Below, piece by piece: positions 17,525 through 24,645 of a DNA stretch of 64,000 bases. The stretch covers positions 496,001 through 560,000 of the forward strand of contig DS990592.1 in the NCBI GenBank assembly GCA_000155695.1. The letters run 5' to 3'. This DNA comes from Verrucomicrobiia bacterium DG1235 (GTDB lineage Bacteria; Verrucomicrobiota; Verrucomicrobiia; Opitutales; Opitutaceae). Each line of letters opens with the position of its first letter. Position 1 is the stretch's first letter. The position numbers and the translations under genes were made by a program. The notes beneath the pieces were generated by a model, which ran no database searches, had not been told where the DNA came from, and was given only the letters and a program-made list of their open reading frames with translations.

Positions 17525-17768
17525 ATGGTCTTCCTTTCATGTTGATCACGGGAAGACTCTCAACTCAAATGGCTCTGTTTACGGGGAGCAGGTCACATTT
17601 TATACCGCATTGAAGTGGATCTGGATGAAAGGTTTGGATTTTTTTGATCGTACTGGCGAAGGTTCCGATTGTTTGGATGGTCAGTTTTTTACCACAGATT
17701 GCTCAAATCTCTTTGGTGGATCTTGTGGGATAAAAATGGGCTTTAGGAAGCGTTATTCTTTTTTCGGG

Positions 17769-18311
17769 TTACTCGTAGTTTTCTAGGAGTTCTATGATTA
17801 CTCCGAGTGCTTCCATGCTGTCTGCGTATGCGTATTCGCCGGATTCCCAGCCGCCACTTTGGACGATAGGCAGACCCGCTTTTTGGTAGTTTTCTTTGTA
17901 GCCTTCACCGATGCCTTTGACTTCGAACGCGAGGTGGTGAACACCTTCGCCTTTCGTATCCAGAAAGTCATGCCAGTGGCTTTTGTCGTCGCCGAGTGGC
18001 TGAATGAGCTCGATCTGCAGGTTTTCGAGATTGAAAAAGGCCAGCTTGGCTTGAGCTCCTGACAGGTGGCCTTGGTATTGGGTAGGGTTCTTGGAATCGC
18101 CTGCCGCGAGGATTGAGTTCGGTTTTTCGTCGAGTCCGAGGAATGCGGTCCAATGCTCGATAGAGGCGTCGATGTCTTCGACGACGATTCCGACGTGTAG
18201 CATTTTCTTGTCGTGGATCATTCCTTTTTCGGGGAAATCGCTTTCGGTGTTTTGAGCGAAGAGTGTGAAGGGCGCGAATGCTGCGATGAGAATAGCGTAG
18301 AGGTGTTTCAT
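17769..18311 (-). CDS. Exported VOC-family protein (methylmalonyl-CoA-epimerase-like)
   Basis: The 180-residue protein starts with a signal peptide (MKHLYAILIAAFAPFTLFA) and then a VOC domain. HVGIVVEDIDASIEHW opens the first half and GVHHLAFEVKGIGE the second. The final strand (IELLENYE) ends with the Glu that is commonly a metal ligand. The pattern is of the methylmalonyl-CoA epimerase/glyoxalase branch, but export makes a CoA substrate unlikely. It is the last host gene before the island; a gap of about 170 bp separates it from the IS. Family secure, substrate unknown. Confidence 0.85.
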   Translation of the reverse strand: MKHLYAILIAAFAPFTLFAQNTESDFPEKGMIHDKKMLHVGIVVEDIDASIEHWTAFLGLDEKPNSILAAGDSKNPTQYQGHLSGAQAKLAFFNLENLQIELIQPLGDDKSHWHDFLDTKGEGVHHLAFEVKGIGEGYKENYQKAGLPIVQSGGWESGEYAYADSMEALGVIIELLENYE

Positions 18312-18468
18312 GAGGTTCAGATTGTTGATTTGGTCTTTAGGAGTTTATTTGGGCTGTGCGAAGAGGAGGTATTCGAAATCCTAGTTTAGGAATCTTTCGC
18401 GTCGGTGGAAGCCTTGGAGTGGAGAGATTTAGCGTAAGTCGTCAGGGCTCGGCTTGCTACTATGACAC

Positions 18469-18492
18469 AAAAAAACCGCTTGGGAGAAGCGG
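18469..18492 (-). terminator. Intrinsic terminator left of the island
   Basis: Read leftward, CCGCTT and AAGCGG arms surround a five-base loop and are followed by seven T. It would end leftward transcription and may be the original terminator of the tRNA-Ala transcript before the island separated them, because the intact tRNA also reads leftward. Confidence 0.65.
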
Positions 18493-18702
18493 TGGGATTG
18501 AGATTGGACGCGGTGGCGTGGCGGTCTTCGTCTTTCGGAGAGAGGAAAGGTTCTAGAAGTGCCTTCTGGCGAATTCTCGGCTGAATCAACGTAGTAGTGG
18601 AGGCAGTCTTTTGAAGTGAGGATGTGGACGAAGTGGGATGGGGAAGCTGGCATACTCGGGCTACGTGGGGCCCGCCTTCGCCCTTCGGGACTACGGCGTG
18701 AC

Positions 18703-18723
18703 AATTTTGACGCAGTCAAAATT
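18703..18723. repeat. Perfect 9-bp inverted repeat at the left island junction
   Basis: AATTTTGAC-GCA-GTCAAAATT abuts, and by one base overlaps, the 17-bp tRNA-end copy. It may be the flanking terminator of the former tRNA locus or a recombination-associated feature. Confidence 0.55.
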
Positions 18724-18739
18724 GGTGGAGCCGACCGGG
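18723..18739. other. attL: 17-bp copy of the tRNA-Ala 3' end
   Basis: TGGTGGAGCCGACCGGG is identical to 38867-38883, the 3' end (with CCA) of the intact tRNA-Ala gene. The sequences diverge directly outside these 17 bases. This is the expected left scar of integrase-mediated insertion into the tRNA. Confidence 0.85.
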
Positions 18740-18779
18740 CTTTGACGTTCTAGAGGGTAATTGGTCTTTATGGAAATCT

Positions 18780-18799
18780 GGTTTAGGCAAAGTTTAGGC
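18780..18799. promoter_or_regulatory. Left-end arm-type repeats
   Basis: GGTTTAGGCAAAGTTTAGGC holds two direct copies of GTTTAGGC 11 bp apart, 41 bp inside attL. The same words occur at the right end at 38701-38743. They are candidates for integrase or excisionase arm-binding sites. Confidence 0.6.
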
Positions 18800-19058
18800 G
18801 CAGCTATTCTGTCTAATTTATAGGAGGTGATGTTCAGGCTAGGTGTAGTGAGAGGGTTTTAGTGGCGAATAGCTTCATCGCTTGCGCCGCTGATTGTAGG
18901 TTGAAATGAATAGGTATTCTATCCAAACGGTTCAATTACATCGGGAAACTGTTGCTCAGAGATTGAAAATGAGAGAAAACACTTAGAAGAATGTTGCTTA
19001 AGGCCGTTTCGATCAGAATAATACCTACAACTCCTTGAGTAACTTGTTCTCAAAAAAG

Positions 19059-19223
19059 ATGATCCCACTTCTTTTCCTGCTATCTTCAGCTATCCTCTCA
19101 TTCTGGTCGAAATCAAAGGGTTGCTCTCCAGTAGCTTGGACGTTTGCGAGCGGATTTATTGGAGTAGCTGTACTAGCATTCCTTCCAAACGTAGCACCAT
19201 TGTTGGTAAGAAATAAGGAATGA
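19059..19223 (+). CDS. Small membrane protein, 54 residues
   Basis: The ATG at 19059 opens a frame with two hydrophobic helices (IPLLFLLSSAILSFW and TFASGFIGVAVLAFLP), a Lys-rich turn between them and a charged tail LLVRNKE. A TTG 24 bases upstream is a weaker alternative. The next small gene begins one base after the stop, suggesting translational coupling. I do not recognise it. It is the first coding unit of the left-end tract, and the lack of a longer frame on the other strand supports it weakly. Confidence 0.45.
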   Translation: MIPLLFLLSSAILSFWSKSKGCSPVAWTFASGFIGVAVLAFLPNVAPLLVRNKE

Positions 19224-19224
19224 A

Positions 19225-19344
19225 ATGAAAAAAAGAGGAAATACAATAGGCTGGATTCTGACTGCCGTAGTTCCCCCGATAATACTTCTATGGATTTGTG
19301 GAGCCTTCTTGTTCACCGTATCTAGCTCGAGCAGAAGTTATTAA
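19225..19344 (+). CDS. Small membrane protein, 39 residues, coupled to the previous gene
   Basis: ATG at 19225 to TAA at 19344. The product has a basic start (MKKRGNTIGW), one hydrophobic span (ILTAVVPPIILLWICGAFLF) and a Ser-rich end. It starts directly behind the stop of the 54-residue protein; GGAATGAA precedes it. Two tiny coupled membrane proteins could form a two-component peptide or holin-like pair, but this is a guess. Confidence 0.4.
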   Translation: MKKRGNTIGWILTAVVPPIILLWICGAFLFTVSSSSRSY

Positions 19345-19476
19345 AAGTGAGAACCGGGCAGCACGCGTAATGCCGGTGATCGCTCGCCACTTTCACCACG
19401 TCCCGATGAAATTCAAACAACCTAGAAACCTCAACCACGGCTAAGGCCTTGTCGTCTGGGCTCTGCGTTAGCAAAA
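19345..19476. repeat. Structured spacer with attC-like end (first)
   Basis: A hairpin is visible: AAAGTG with CACTTT, and ACCGG with CCGGT inside it (about 19347-19393). The spacer ends with CTCTGCGTTAGC, resembling the CGTTRRR core of integron cassette junctions. The next gene starts 23 bases later. The match is suggestive only. Confidence 0.35.
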
Positions 19477-19492
19477 TAAAACCGATCTCCAA

Positions 19493-20089
19493 ATGAATGT
19501 TCTCTACATAGATGACGAAAAAGAAGCGGCAAAAAAATTTGCGTCAGACTTTGCACTCTTTGAAGACGTCTCAGTCTCATTAATGACTAAAGCGAATGAC
19601 GTCTCAAGAAAATTAATACAAAGAAAGAAAACAGACCTCCCCGATATCATCGTAATCGATCTCTACGCAAAGACAGATCCATCAATAACAGAGGATAGAG
19701 TAGATGAATTAATAGAAGAAATAGAAAAAAAGCGTTTGGAATTAAAAGAGGAGGTTAAGAAAATGAGAACCCCAGTTGGGGTCGCAGCACTCAAGCAACT
19801 TAAAATAACGCATAAAACCAAAAAGATTCCCGTTATACTCCGAACGAGAGAGGGCTTAGCTCTTCTTCAAGATAGCGTACTAAGTGAAACGAACAAACTC
19901 GGAGCACAATGGACACTGAAAGGCAGAGGTGCAGAGTTTGAATTAAACTTAATGCAGAAGGTTTTTGATGACAGTGAAGAGGATAAAAACAAAGCATCGA
20001 GAGAAGTAAAACTCACTGCATGGGGTGCTTTAGGTGGTGCTGTTGTTGGATTCGCTTTAACACTCGTTACCGCATTTTTGACTAAATAA
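19493..20089 (+). CDS. Orphan response-regulator receiver domain with C-terminal membrane anchor
   Basis: A 198-residue protein. The N-terminus MNVLYIDDEKEAAKKF supplies the acidic pair of a receiver domain, DIIVIDLYAK the phospho-acceptor Asp, VILRTREG the Thr position and WTLKGRG the Lys. Between the acceptor strand and the Thr there is an unusual charged helical insertion of about 45 residues (VDELIEEIEKKRLELKEEVKK). There is no DNA-binding output; instead the last 25 residues are a hydrophobic helix (WGALGGAVVGFALTLVTAFL). A membrane-tethered receiver without output is odd and could act as a sensor part of a defence or signalling cassette. The gene is AT-rich compared with the host. No kinase is adjacent within the island. 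Confidence 0.65.
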   Translation: MNVLYIDDEKEAAKKFASDFALFEDVSVSLMTKANDVSRKLIQRKKTDLPDIIVIDLYAKTDPSITEDRVDELIEEIEKKRLELKEEVKKMRTPVGVAALKQLKITHKTKKIPVILRTREGLALLQDSVLSETNKLGAQWTLKGRGAEFELNLMQKVFDDSEEDKNKASREVKLTAWGALGGAVVGFALTLVTAFLTK

Positions 20090-20158
20090 ATCAAAGCGAA
20101 TAAGCGCCGAAAACAATGAAAACAAGCGCTCGTCGCCTGAGTTCGACGTTAAGTGGCT
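20090..20158. repeat. attC-like spacer (second)
   Basis: The 63-bp spacer contains AGCGC/GCGCT inverted arms and ends with GAGTTCGACGTTAAGT, matching the GTTRRRY core pattern of integron junctions. The GTG start of the next gene lies inside this core, as often in cassettes. The left-end R'' box is not clearly matched, so the assignment is tentative. Confidence 0.4.
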
Positions 20159-20827
20159 AGAGAATACAAAGGACGAAACGCTAGCGACATTGCGCTAGAA
20201 GCGCCAGCTGACTCCTACGCTTGGCACATTTTTCAAGCGCGCAGCTGGATAGACCTTCTGCATCGCGAGCAGAACGCATCAGGAATTCATTATGCAGCAA
20301 TCCATTTAAGATACGGCATAGAATACCTAATGTTCGAGCTACTCGTAATTACAGGAAAATTAGTCAACCGCAGCGAATATGAAAAATGTATCGGTCGAAA
20401 GGTCGCTCTCGAAAGATTATTAAAAAAGAACGAACCTAATTATGAAAAGCTCATAGAATTCTCGAAAGCCTTGAACTCAATTCAGCAATTAGGAGTTAGA
20501 CTTATCTACTGGCCACTGTCTGATTTAATGAGGTACTGGGGAGTTGCCTCAGAGTTTTTGCATTTCTTCGGTTCACATGAGGAGACCTACAAAAACGAGC
20601 GATGGTTGCTAGCTTCTTCCGCGCGACTCGAATCTGTTATTTCCGAAATATGGAAAGAGCTAGAAGAGAATGACGCAATAGGCGTGTTCGATATTGATCG
20701 CCTGCAACCTGAAGCTAAACGTTCTTGGGAAGACTATTCGACTGGGAAAATTGACATTGAAAATGTAAAACTCCGAATGAAGATAGCTCATCCAATCATT
20801 AGAAATAGAAAACTTAACAAGTCGTGA
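20153..20827 (+). CDS. Hypothetical helical protein
   Basis: The frame is 224 residues from a GTG at 20153 (MAREYKGRNASDIALEAP). The protein is mainly helical, with a hydrophobic bundle (AAIHLRYGIEYLMFELLVITGKL) and aromatic-rich segments (VRLIYWPLSDLMRYWGVASEFLHFF). The layout is reminiscent of HEPN-like helical proteins common in defence and toxin loci, but I cannot point to a definite R-x4-6-H motif. No signal peptide. It lies in the same-direction tract with spacers of similar kind on both sides. Function unknown. Confidence 0.6.
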   Translation: MAREYKGRNASDIALEAPADSYAWHIFQARSWIDLLHREQNASGIHYAAIHLRYGIEYLMFELLVITGKLVNRSEYEKCIGRKVALERLLKKNEPNYEKLIEFSKALNSIQQLGVRLIYWPLSDLMRYWGVASEFLHFFGSHEETYKNERWLLASSARLESVISEIWKELEENDAIGVFDIDRLQPEAKRSWEDYSTGKIDIENVKLRMKIAHPIIRNRKLNKS

Positions 20828-20884
20828 GATACAATTCCGTGGGCTTTTCCCTCTCCGCATATGCACTTCAACGTTGGCAGAAAG
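20828..20884. repeat. attC-like spacer (third)
   Basis: A short spacer ending in CACTTCAACGTTGGCAG, again a CGTTRG word a few bases before the next start codon. Weak match taken alone; listed because it is the third such junction in a row. Confidence 0.3.
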
Positions 20885-21031
20885 ATGAGATATTTACAAA
20901 TCAGTGCGGGACCTTGGCCTGATGAGGCTCTTCCTCTTTGGGCTCGGGCACTCAAGAAGTTATCCCCAGCCAATCCAGACCTAGACAAGCTTTACCCCAA
21001 AACCTACAAATGGTGGCTGGAAAGCGAATAG
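20885..21031 (+). CDS. Small hypothetical protein, 48 residues
   Basis: ATG 20885 to TAG 21031. The product (MRYLQISAGPWPDEALPLWA, then a basic stretch, ending YPKTYKWWLESE) is Trp- and Pro-rich with a protein-like composition and no membrane segment. It directly follows an attC-like junction. I do not recognise it, but the length and position fit a cassette-borne small gene. Confidence 0.45.
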   Translation: MRYLQISAGPWPDEALPLWARALKKLSPANPDLDKLYPKTYKWWLESE

Positions 21032-21187
21032 GGGAGGTTCGCCTTTTTCTTTGGTACAACTAGGTAATTGATGGTCTACTCGACCGATACTATCGAAGCA
21101 TCGGACGTGTTCCACCAGAACGAGATGAAGAGGCGGCGAAAGTGGTGTTTTGAACTGCGGTCTTTGCGATTGACTGTGCCTAGGTTG

Positions 21188-21898
21188 TTATCGGAGCTGA
21201 AAGTTCTCGAGCGTACCGTCGTTTTTTGTAGGTGCTATCCGCCCTTTGCTCGCACCTTTGAGATTTGCCGTTTTACTGAGGATCCGGAGTACTGCCATGT
21301 CTTTGTGGAATTCTCGGAAATCCTTTGATAGTTCTTCATCGGCTAGGATTTCCATCCCGTCTTTGTCGGTCATGAAGACGACACCGCCGGTGTCTAGTTT
21401 CCTTGCCTGAATGAATGCTTTTACAATGACAGAAAATGTGAGTGGTGGCTTGTGGTCTACTTGAGCGTCTTCGAAGTCCACTAAAGTGCCGGATTCAACA
21501 CATCTAAGCATGCTTTCGCTTTTAGGTTCGATGATTTGTTTTACCTTCCATCGATGCAGATCTTTGTGAACGATTAGGCGGCAAACCGCTATGAATTTCT
21601 TTCTACTGTCTGGTTTCCCATCGAGACAGGTCGTGTAGCTAATGGCTACTTCTGCCCCATCCTGTTGAACCACCACAAAGCGATGTGAATTTCCCCATTT
21701 GGTTTTCTTGACCAAGATCTTGGCTATACCAGGGCCGATCTTTTCAGCCGCGTTGTGGTGGTTTTCGATGAGGCTCCTAACATGTATAAAATCATCGCCC
21801 GAGAGTTCGCTCCCGATTTCGTTGCGGTTAAGGATTCCCGAGAAGAACCTCTTCGCTTCCGTTTTACTCTTAAAGCAGAGCCGACCTATTTGAACCAT
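21188..21898 (-). CDS. DCL-family (DUF3223) protein
   Basis: A 236-residue protein whose first 115 residues match the DCL/DUF3223 pattern: FKSKTEAKRFFSGILNRNEIG, LSGDDFIHVRSLIENHH, AAEKIGPGIAKILVKKTKWG and FVVVQQDGAEVAISYTTCLDG. This module occurs in plant chloroplast rRNA-processing proteins and in many bacterial defence loci, sometimes fused to nucleases; nucleic-acid binding is likely. The C-terminal 120 residues are unassigned. It is the last of three leftward genes (after the PIN fusion and the ASCH protein), 34 bp downstream of the ASCH gene, so one transcript is likely. The rightward frame 21068-21328 on the other strand is not credible. Confidence 0.72.
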   Translation of the reverse strand: MVQIGRLCFKSKTEAKRFFSGILNRNEIGSELSGDDFIHVRSLIENHHNAAEKIGPGIAKILVKKTKWGNSHRFVVVQQDGAEVAISYTTCLDGKPDSRKKFIAVCRLIVHKDLHRWKVKQIIEPKSESMLRCVESGTLVDFEDAQVDHKPPLTFSVIVKAFIQARKLDTGGVVFMTDKDGMEILADEELSKDFREFHKDMAVLRILSKTANLKGASKGRIAPTKNDGTLENFQLR

Positions 21899-21932
21899 AA
21901 CAGTGGGAAGTAGCTAAACAATTGAGAAAGCT

Positions 21933-22388
21933 CTAAGCAGGAGAACAAAGTTCTAGACCCCGTTTGAATTCACGATTCCCGACAAAGGCATTTAAGTCGT
22001 CTTGCTGGAGATACCGAAACCCTTGGGGTGGTTGAATGTTTCGTTTTCTCATAGCAGAAAGGCTGGTTGGGCGCGGTAATTTGAAGACTTCGTCGATGAC
22101 GATTCCGTAGCCATTATCTAGCCCCTCGAAATAGTCTTTGAAATCATGGTAGTCGACCTGGGAGTGATTTCCTACCTTTTTCCAGAGACCGTCGATGTTG
22201 CCGGATTCGAGGCTATCGACCGTGAAGACACCTTGGATTTCGCAGACTGGAGACGTGACGTAAACAATTACCAAATCCCCAGCTTGCAGACTTGGAATTC
22301 TCCGCCTGAGTTCGACTGTTTTGGTCCCTTCGAAGATCGCGTTCGCGTATCTGGGGTGGATTGAAAGTAGTACTGCTTTTTGGCTCAT
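21933..22388 (-). CDS. ASCH-domain (PUA-like) RNA-binding protein
   Basis: A 151-residue protein starting at the ATG at 22388 (MSQKAVLLSIHPRYANAIFEG); the nine residues further upstream are not family-like. The opening LLSIHPRYANAIFEGTKTVELRRR is the classic ASCH signature, with the conserved GxKxxExR RNA-binding line, followed by VYVTSPVCEIQGVFTVDS. ASCH proteins bind RNA or hydrolyse modified cytidines. It begins 7 bp after the stop of the PIN fusion gene, so the two are cotranscribed and possibly partners. Confidence 0.8.
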   Translation of the reverse strand: MSQKAVLLSIHPRYANAIFEGTKTVELRRRIPSLQAGDLVIVYVTSPVCEIQGVFTVDSLESGNIDGLWKKVGNHSQVDYHDFKDYFEGLDNGYGIVIDEVFKLPRPTSLSAMRKRNIQPPQGFRYLQQDDLNAFVGNREFKRGLELCSPA

Positions 22389-22395
22389 GCGTTGA

Positions 22396-24474
22396 TTAAA
22401 GGATATTGAATCCACGTTTGTAGACTTCGAGAAATTGCGATTCGGTCAAAAGTGATGGTCCAGCGATCATGCCTCCGATTCCCAGGGCACGTGCCTCTTC
22501 GAGGGTCAGCGGGTGATCGAAGATCTCTGTGTCCGCAAAATGGTAGGCCGTAACAATAGCGTCGGGATCTCCACTGGCTTTTGCAAGAAGGTCCTTCCAA
22601 TCGTATACTCCGAGTCGGTTGAAGCTTTTGAACGCTTCTTTCACCTTCACGCGGTGACTTCGGATTAATCGAGAGCAACCGCAGATTTTTCCAGATCCTT
22701 CGACTTTCTTGTCGTAGGTGGTGTACCAGAGCACTCTTGCTTGGTAGTCCAGAGGAGCAGAGACCGACTTGCTGTAGAAAACGTTTTCGCGATTGAGAGC
22801 GAGGATTGGACTCGGGGGAAACAACTCTTGCTCGGCGATTGGCGAGTGGAAGAGTTTACCCGCCCAATGAGGTTTAATTGGGATCAATACGGCTTTAAGT
22901 CCTGATCCTGTCGTCTTTACGGGCCATCGCGTTTTCTCAATATGTTGGGCAAGCTCAATGGGGTTTTCTCCGTCAACAATACCTTTCGGGTACGGGCCAA
23001 GTTCAAGTAGCTCAGGATTAGCGACATCTTGTATATCGAAAACTCCGTATCCAACTTTCCGTATGTATGTTCCATTGTCCCATGAGAAATCCAGCTCGAT
23101 GAGTGCCTCGCGAACTTCGGTTGTATAGTTTGTATCTGAGATTACAATACGCTTTGCCCTTAAGGATGCAGCTTCATTGATAAGATTCAGAACTACGCAT
23201 CGAGTTACAGTCGGAGCGAATCGTGAGGCGACAGATCTTAGAAACTCTACCTGTATTGCGTGTCCGTTGAGCCTGCGGGTGTAGAATAGAATCGGTTTAC
23301 CCGAATCGTCCTCCACAACTTTGTTGATACCCTGTTCCTCTGACCTAACGTGAGAAACCTCGACCAGAAGCCTTTCCCTAAACTGGTTCTTCCTTTCTCC
23401 ATTCTTAAAGGAGAGGAAAACATCTGCGACTCCTTCTATTTCGGACGCACTGATAAGACGGTCAGAAATTGTTGTACCAGCAAGAGACGCCGGGGAGTAA
23501 GATGCGGTTCTCTCGCTTTGATCTAGCTGCGAAATCAGTTCAACAGGCCTTTGGACCATTAGACTACAGGCCTCGAGAATCTCTTCCGCCTTATCTAGAA
23601 TTTCACGATCCCTAGTAACGAATACACCGCAATCTGATGCGGCGGCACGTGAGACTTGGTGAATATCCGACTCGCGAGGCGGCGTAAGCTCATCCCAGTT
23701 CAGAATAGCTCTAACGATTGGAAAAAAATGCTTGGCCTTGGCCTCGTCGTGTTGTCGCTCATCAACAGATCGGGCTTTGTGAGTAAGAGTGATCCTGTCT
23801 GAATCGTTTTCAATTCGATTAATTTCATTGAAGACTTCGTTGACTATCGAAAGAGAGATTGAGTCCGAAAGCCATGGCTCGTCGAGAGCTCTTGATTCTT
23901 CCGATGCGATTTGCTCTCCATCTCCAAAAATATCAATGAAGATGTTTGTATCCATCACGACAGACAGTCGTTTTTCTTCGTCTTCGATCGCCCCCGAAAA
24001 GAGGTCTGGAACGTCTGATTCCCAGATGTATAGCGTTAGCGCTTTCCTCTTCTTACCCCTACCTTCAGATTCGTTTCGTGCGGTGAATCCTATTTTGGGC
24101 CAGAATTGGTGTATGTCGTAATCTCGCCTGCATTTGAGAGCTATTCCGAAGCAATCCCGTTTCGTCGTGATCTCCTTTAAGTCTTCAATTAGCCCCCTTG
24201 CTAGCCCTGTACCTCGGGAACTTGGGTCTACACAAAGATGTGCCAGACGTATCCAGTTTTTTGTTTCGCGAAACGCTGCGTATCCAAGAATCCGACCTGA
24301 TTCATCTCTTGCGACGCGGATATTCCCATTGTCCGCGTAGGCTTCGAACGCCCCGAGCGGGAAGAACCCTAACGTTTTTCGATCGGGCTTCCAAAGCTCG
24401 ACGACTTGATCCAATTCTTCGGTAGTAACAGTACCGAATTGTATTTGGTTCGTAATTTTGAGTGAGGATTCCAT
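22396..24474 (-). CDS. GNAT-PIN-GNAT'-PUA/ASCH multidomain protein
   Basis: A 692-residue protein starting at ATG 24474 (MESSLKITNQIQFGTV); an upstream ATG at 24540 is less likely. Residues 1-150 are a GNAT domain with the acetyl-CoA loop SSRGTGLARGL. Residues 170-330 are a PIN ribonuclease domain with all acidic positions: VVMDTNIFID, NEVFNEINR, SDCGVFVTRDREI. Residues 340-500 look like a second, degenerate GNAT (REALIELDFSW). The C-terminus, from about 550, is a PUA/ASCH-like domain with AVLIPIKPHWAGKLFHS. PIN domains cut RNA, GNATs of toxin loci acetylate tRNA; the combination in one chain next to a stand-alone ASCH protein is unusual. Walker motifs are absent. Domain calls are good, the function is inference. 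Confidence 0.78.
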   Translation of the reverse strand: MESSLKITNQIQFGTVTTEELDQVVELWKPDRKTLGFFPLGAFEAYADNGNIRVARDESGRILGYAAFRETKNWIRLAHLCVDPSSRGTGLARGLIEDLKEITTKRDCFGIALKCRRDYDIHQFWPKIGFTARNESEGRGKKRKALTLYIWESDVPDLFSGAIEDEEKRLSVVMDTNIFIDIFGDGEQIASEESRALDEPWLSDSISLSIVNEVFNEINRIENDSDRITLTHKARSVDERQHDEAKAKHFFPIVRAILNWDELTPPRESDIHQVSRAAASDCGVFVTRDREILDKAEEILEACSLMVQRPVELISQLDQSERTASYSPASLAGTTISDRLISASEIEGVADVFLSFKNGERKNQFRERLLVEVSHVRSEEQGINKVVEDDSGKPILFYTRRLNGHAIQVEFLRSVASRFAPTVTRCVVLNLINEAASLRAKRIVISDTNYTTEVREALIELDFSWDNGTYIRKVGYGVFDIQDVANPELLELGPYPKGIVDGENPIELAQHIEKTRWPVKTTGSGLKAVLIPIKPHWAGKLFHSPIAEQELFPPSPILALNRENVFYSKSVSAPLDYQARVLWYTTYDKKVEGSGKICGCSRLIRSHRVKVKEAFKSFNRLGVYDWKDLLAKASGDPDAIVTAYHFADTEIFDHPLTLEEARALGIGGMIAGPSLLTESQFLEVYKRGFNIL

Positions 24475-24645
24475 GAGTTGTTGGCTGCAGTTCGCAGAAA
24501 GAACGTTCAATCTAGTGCAGAAAACACTCCGCAACATCAATGTGTTCGAAGTCTTGTTTGTTTTCTAGTATCCACTTGTTACTGACATGCACTAGATGTA
24601 TGTACCAGGAATGCCTATCTTTTCCTGTCGATGTATTGAAGAGGT

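Larger units (their letters stand above)
16322..17595 (-). mobile_element. Complete IS3-family element, IS407-like
   Basis: The 1274-bp element is bounded by 13-bp inverted repeats, TGACCTGCTCCCC at the left end and its complement at 17583-17595. It is flanked by a 4-bp target duplication, CATT at 16318-16321 and again at 17596-17599. It carries orfA and orfB on the minus strand joined by a -1 slippery heptamer A AAA AAC. Ends, duplication length and transposase type agree with the IS407 group. Nothing appears disrupted inside, so it could be active. Its GC-rich coding style differs from the neighbouring text. Confidence 0.95.

Noticed and set aside
18723-18739. A second tRNA-Ala gene at the left junction
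   Set aside because: Only the 17-bp 3' end is present; there is no acceptor 5' strand, D-arm or anticodon arm.
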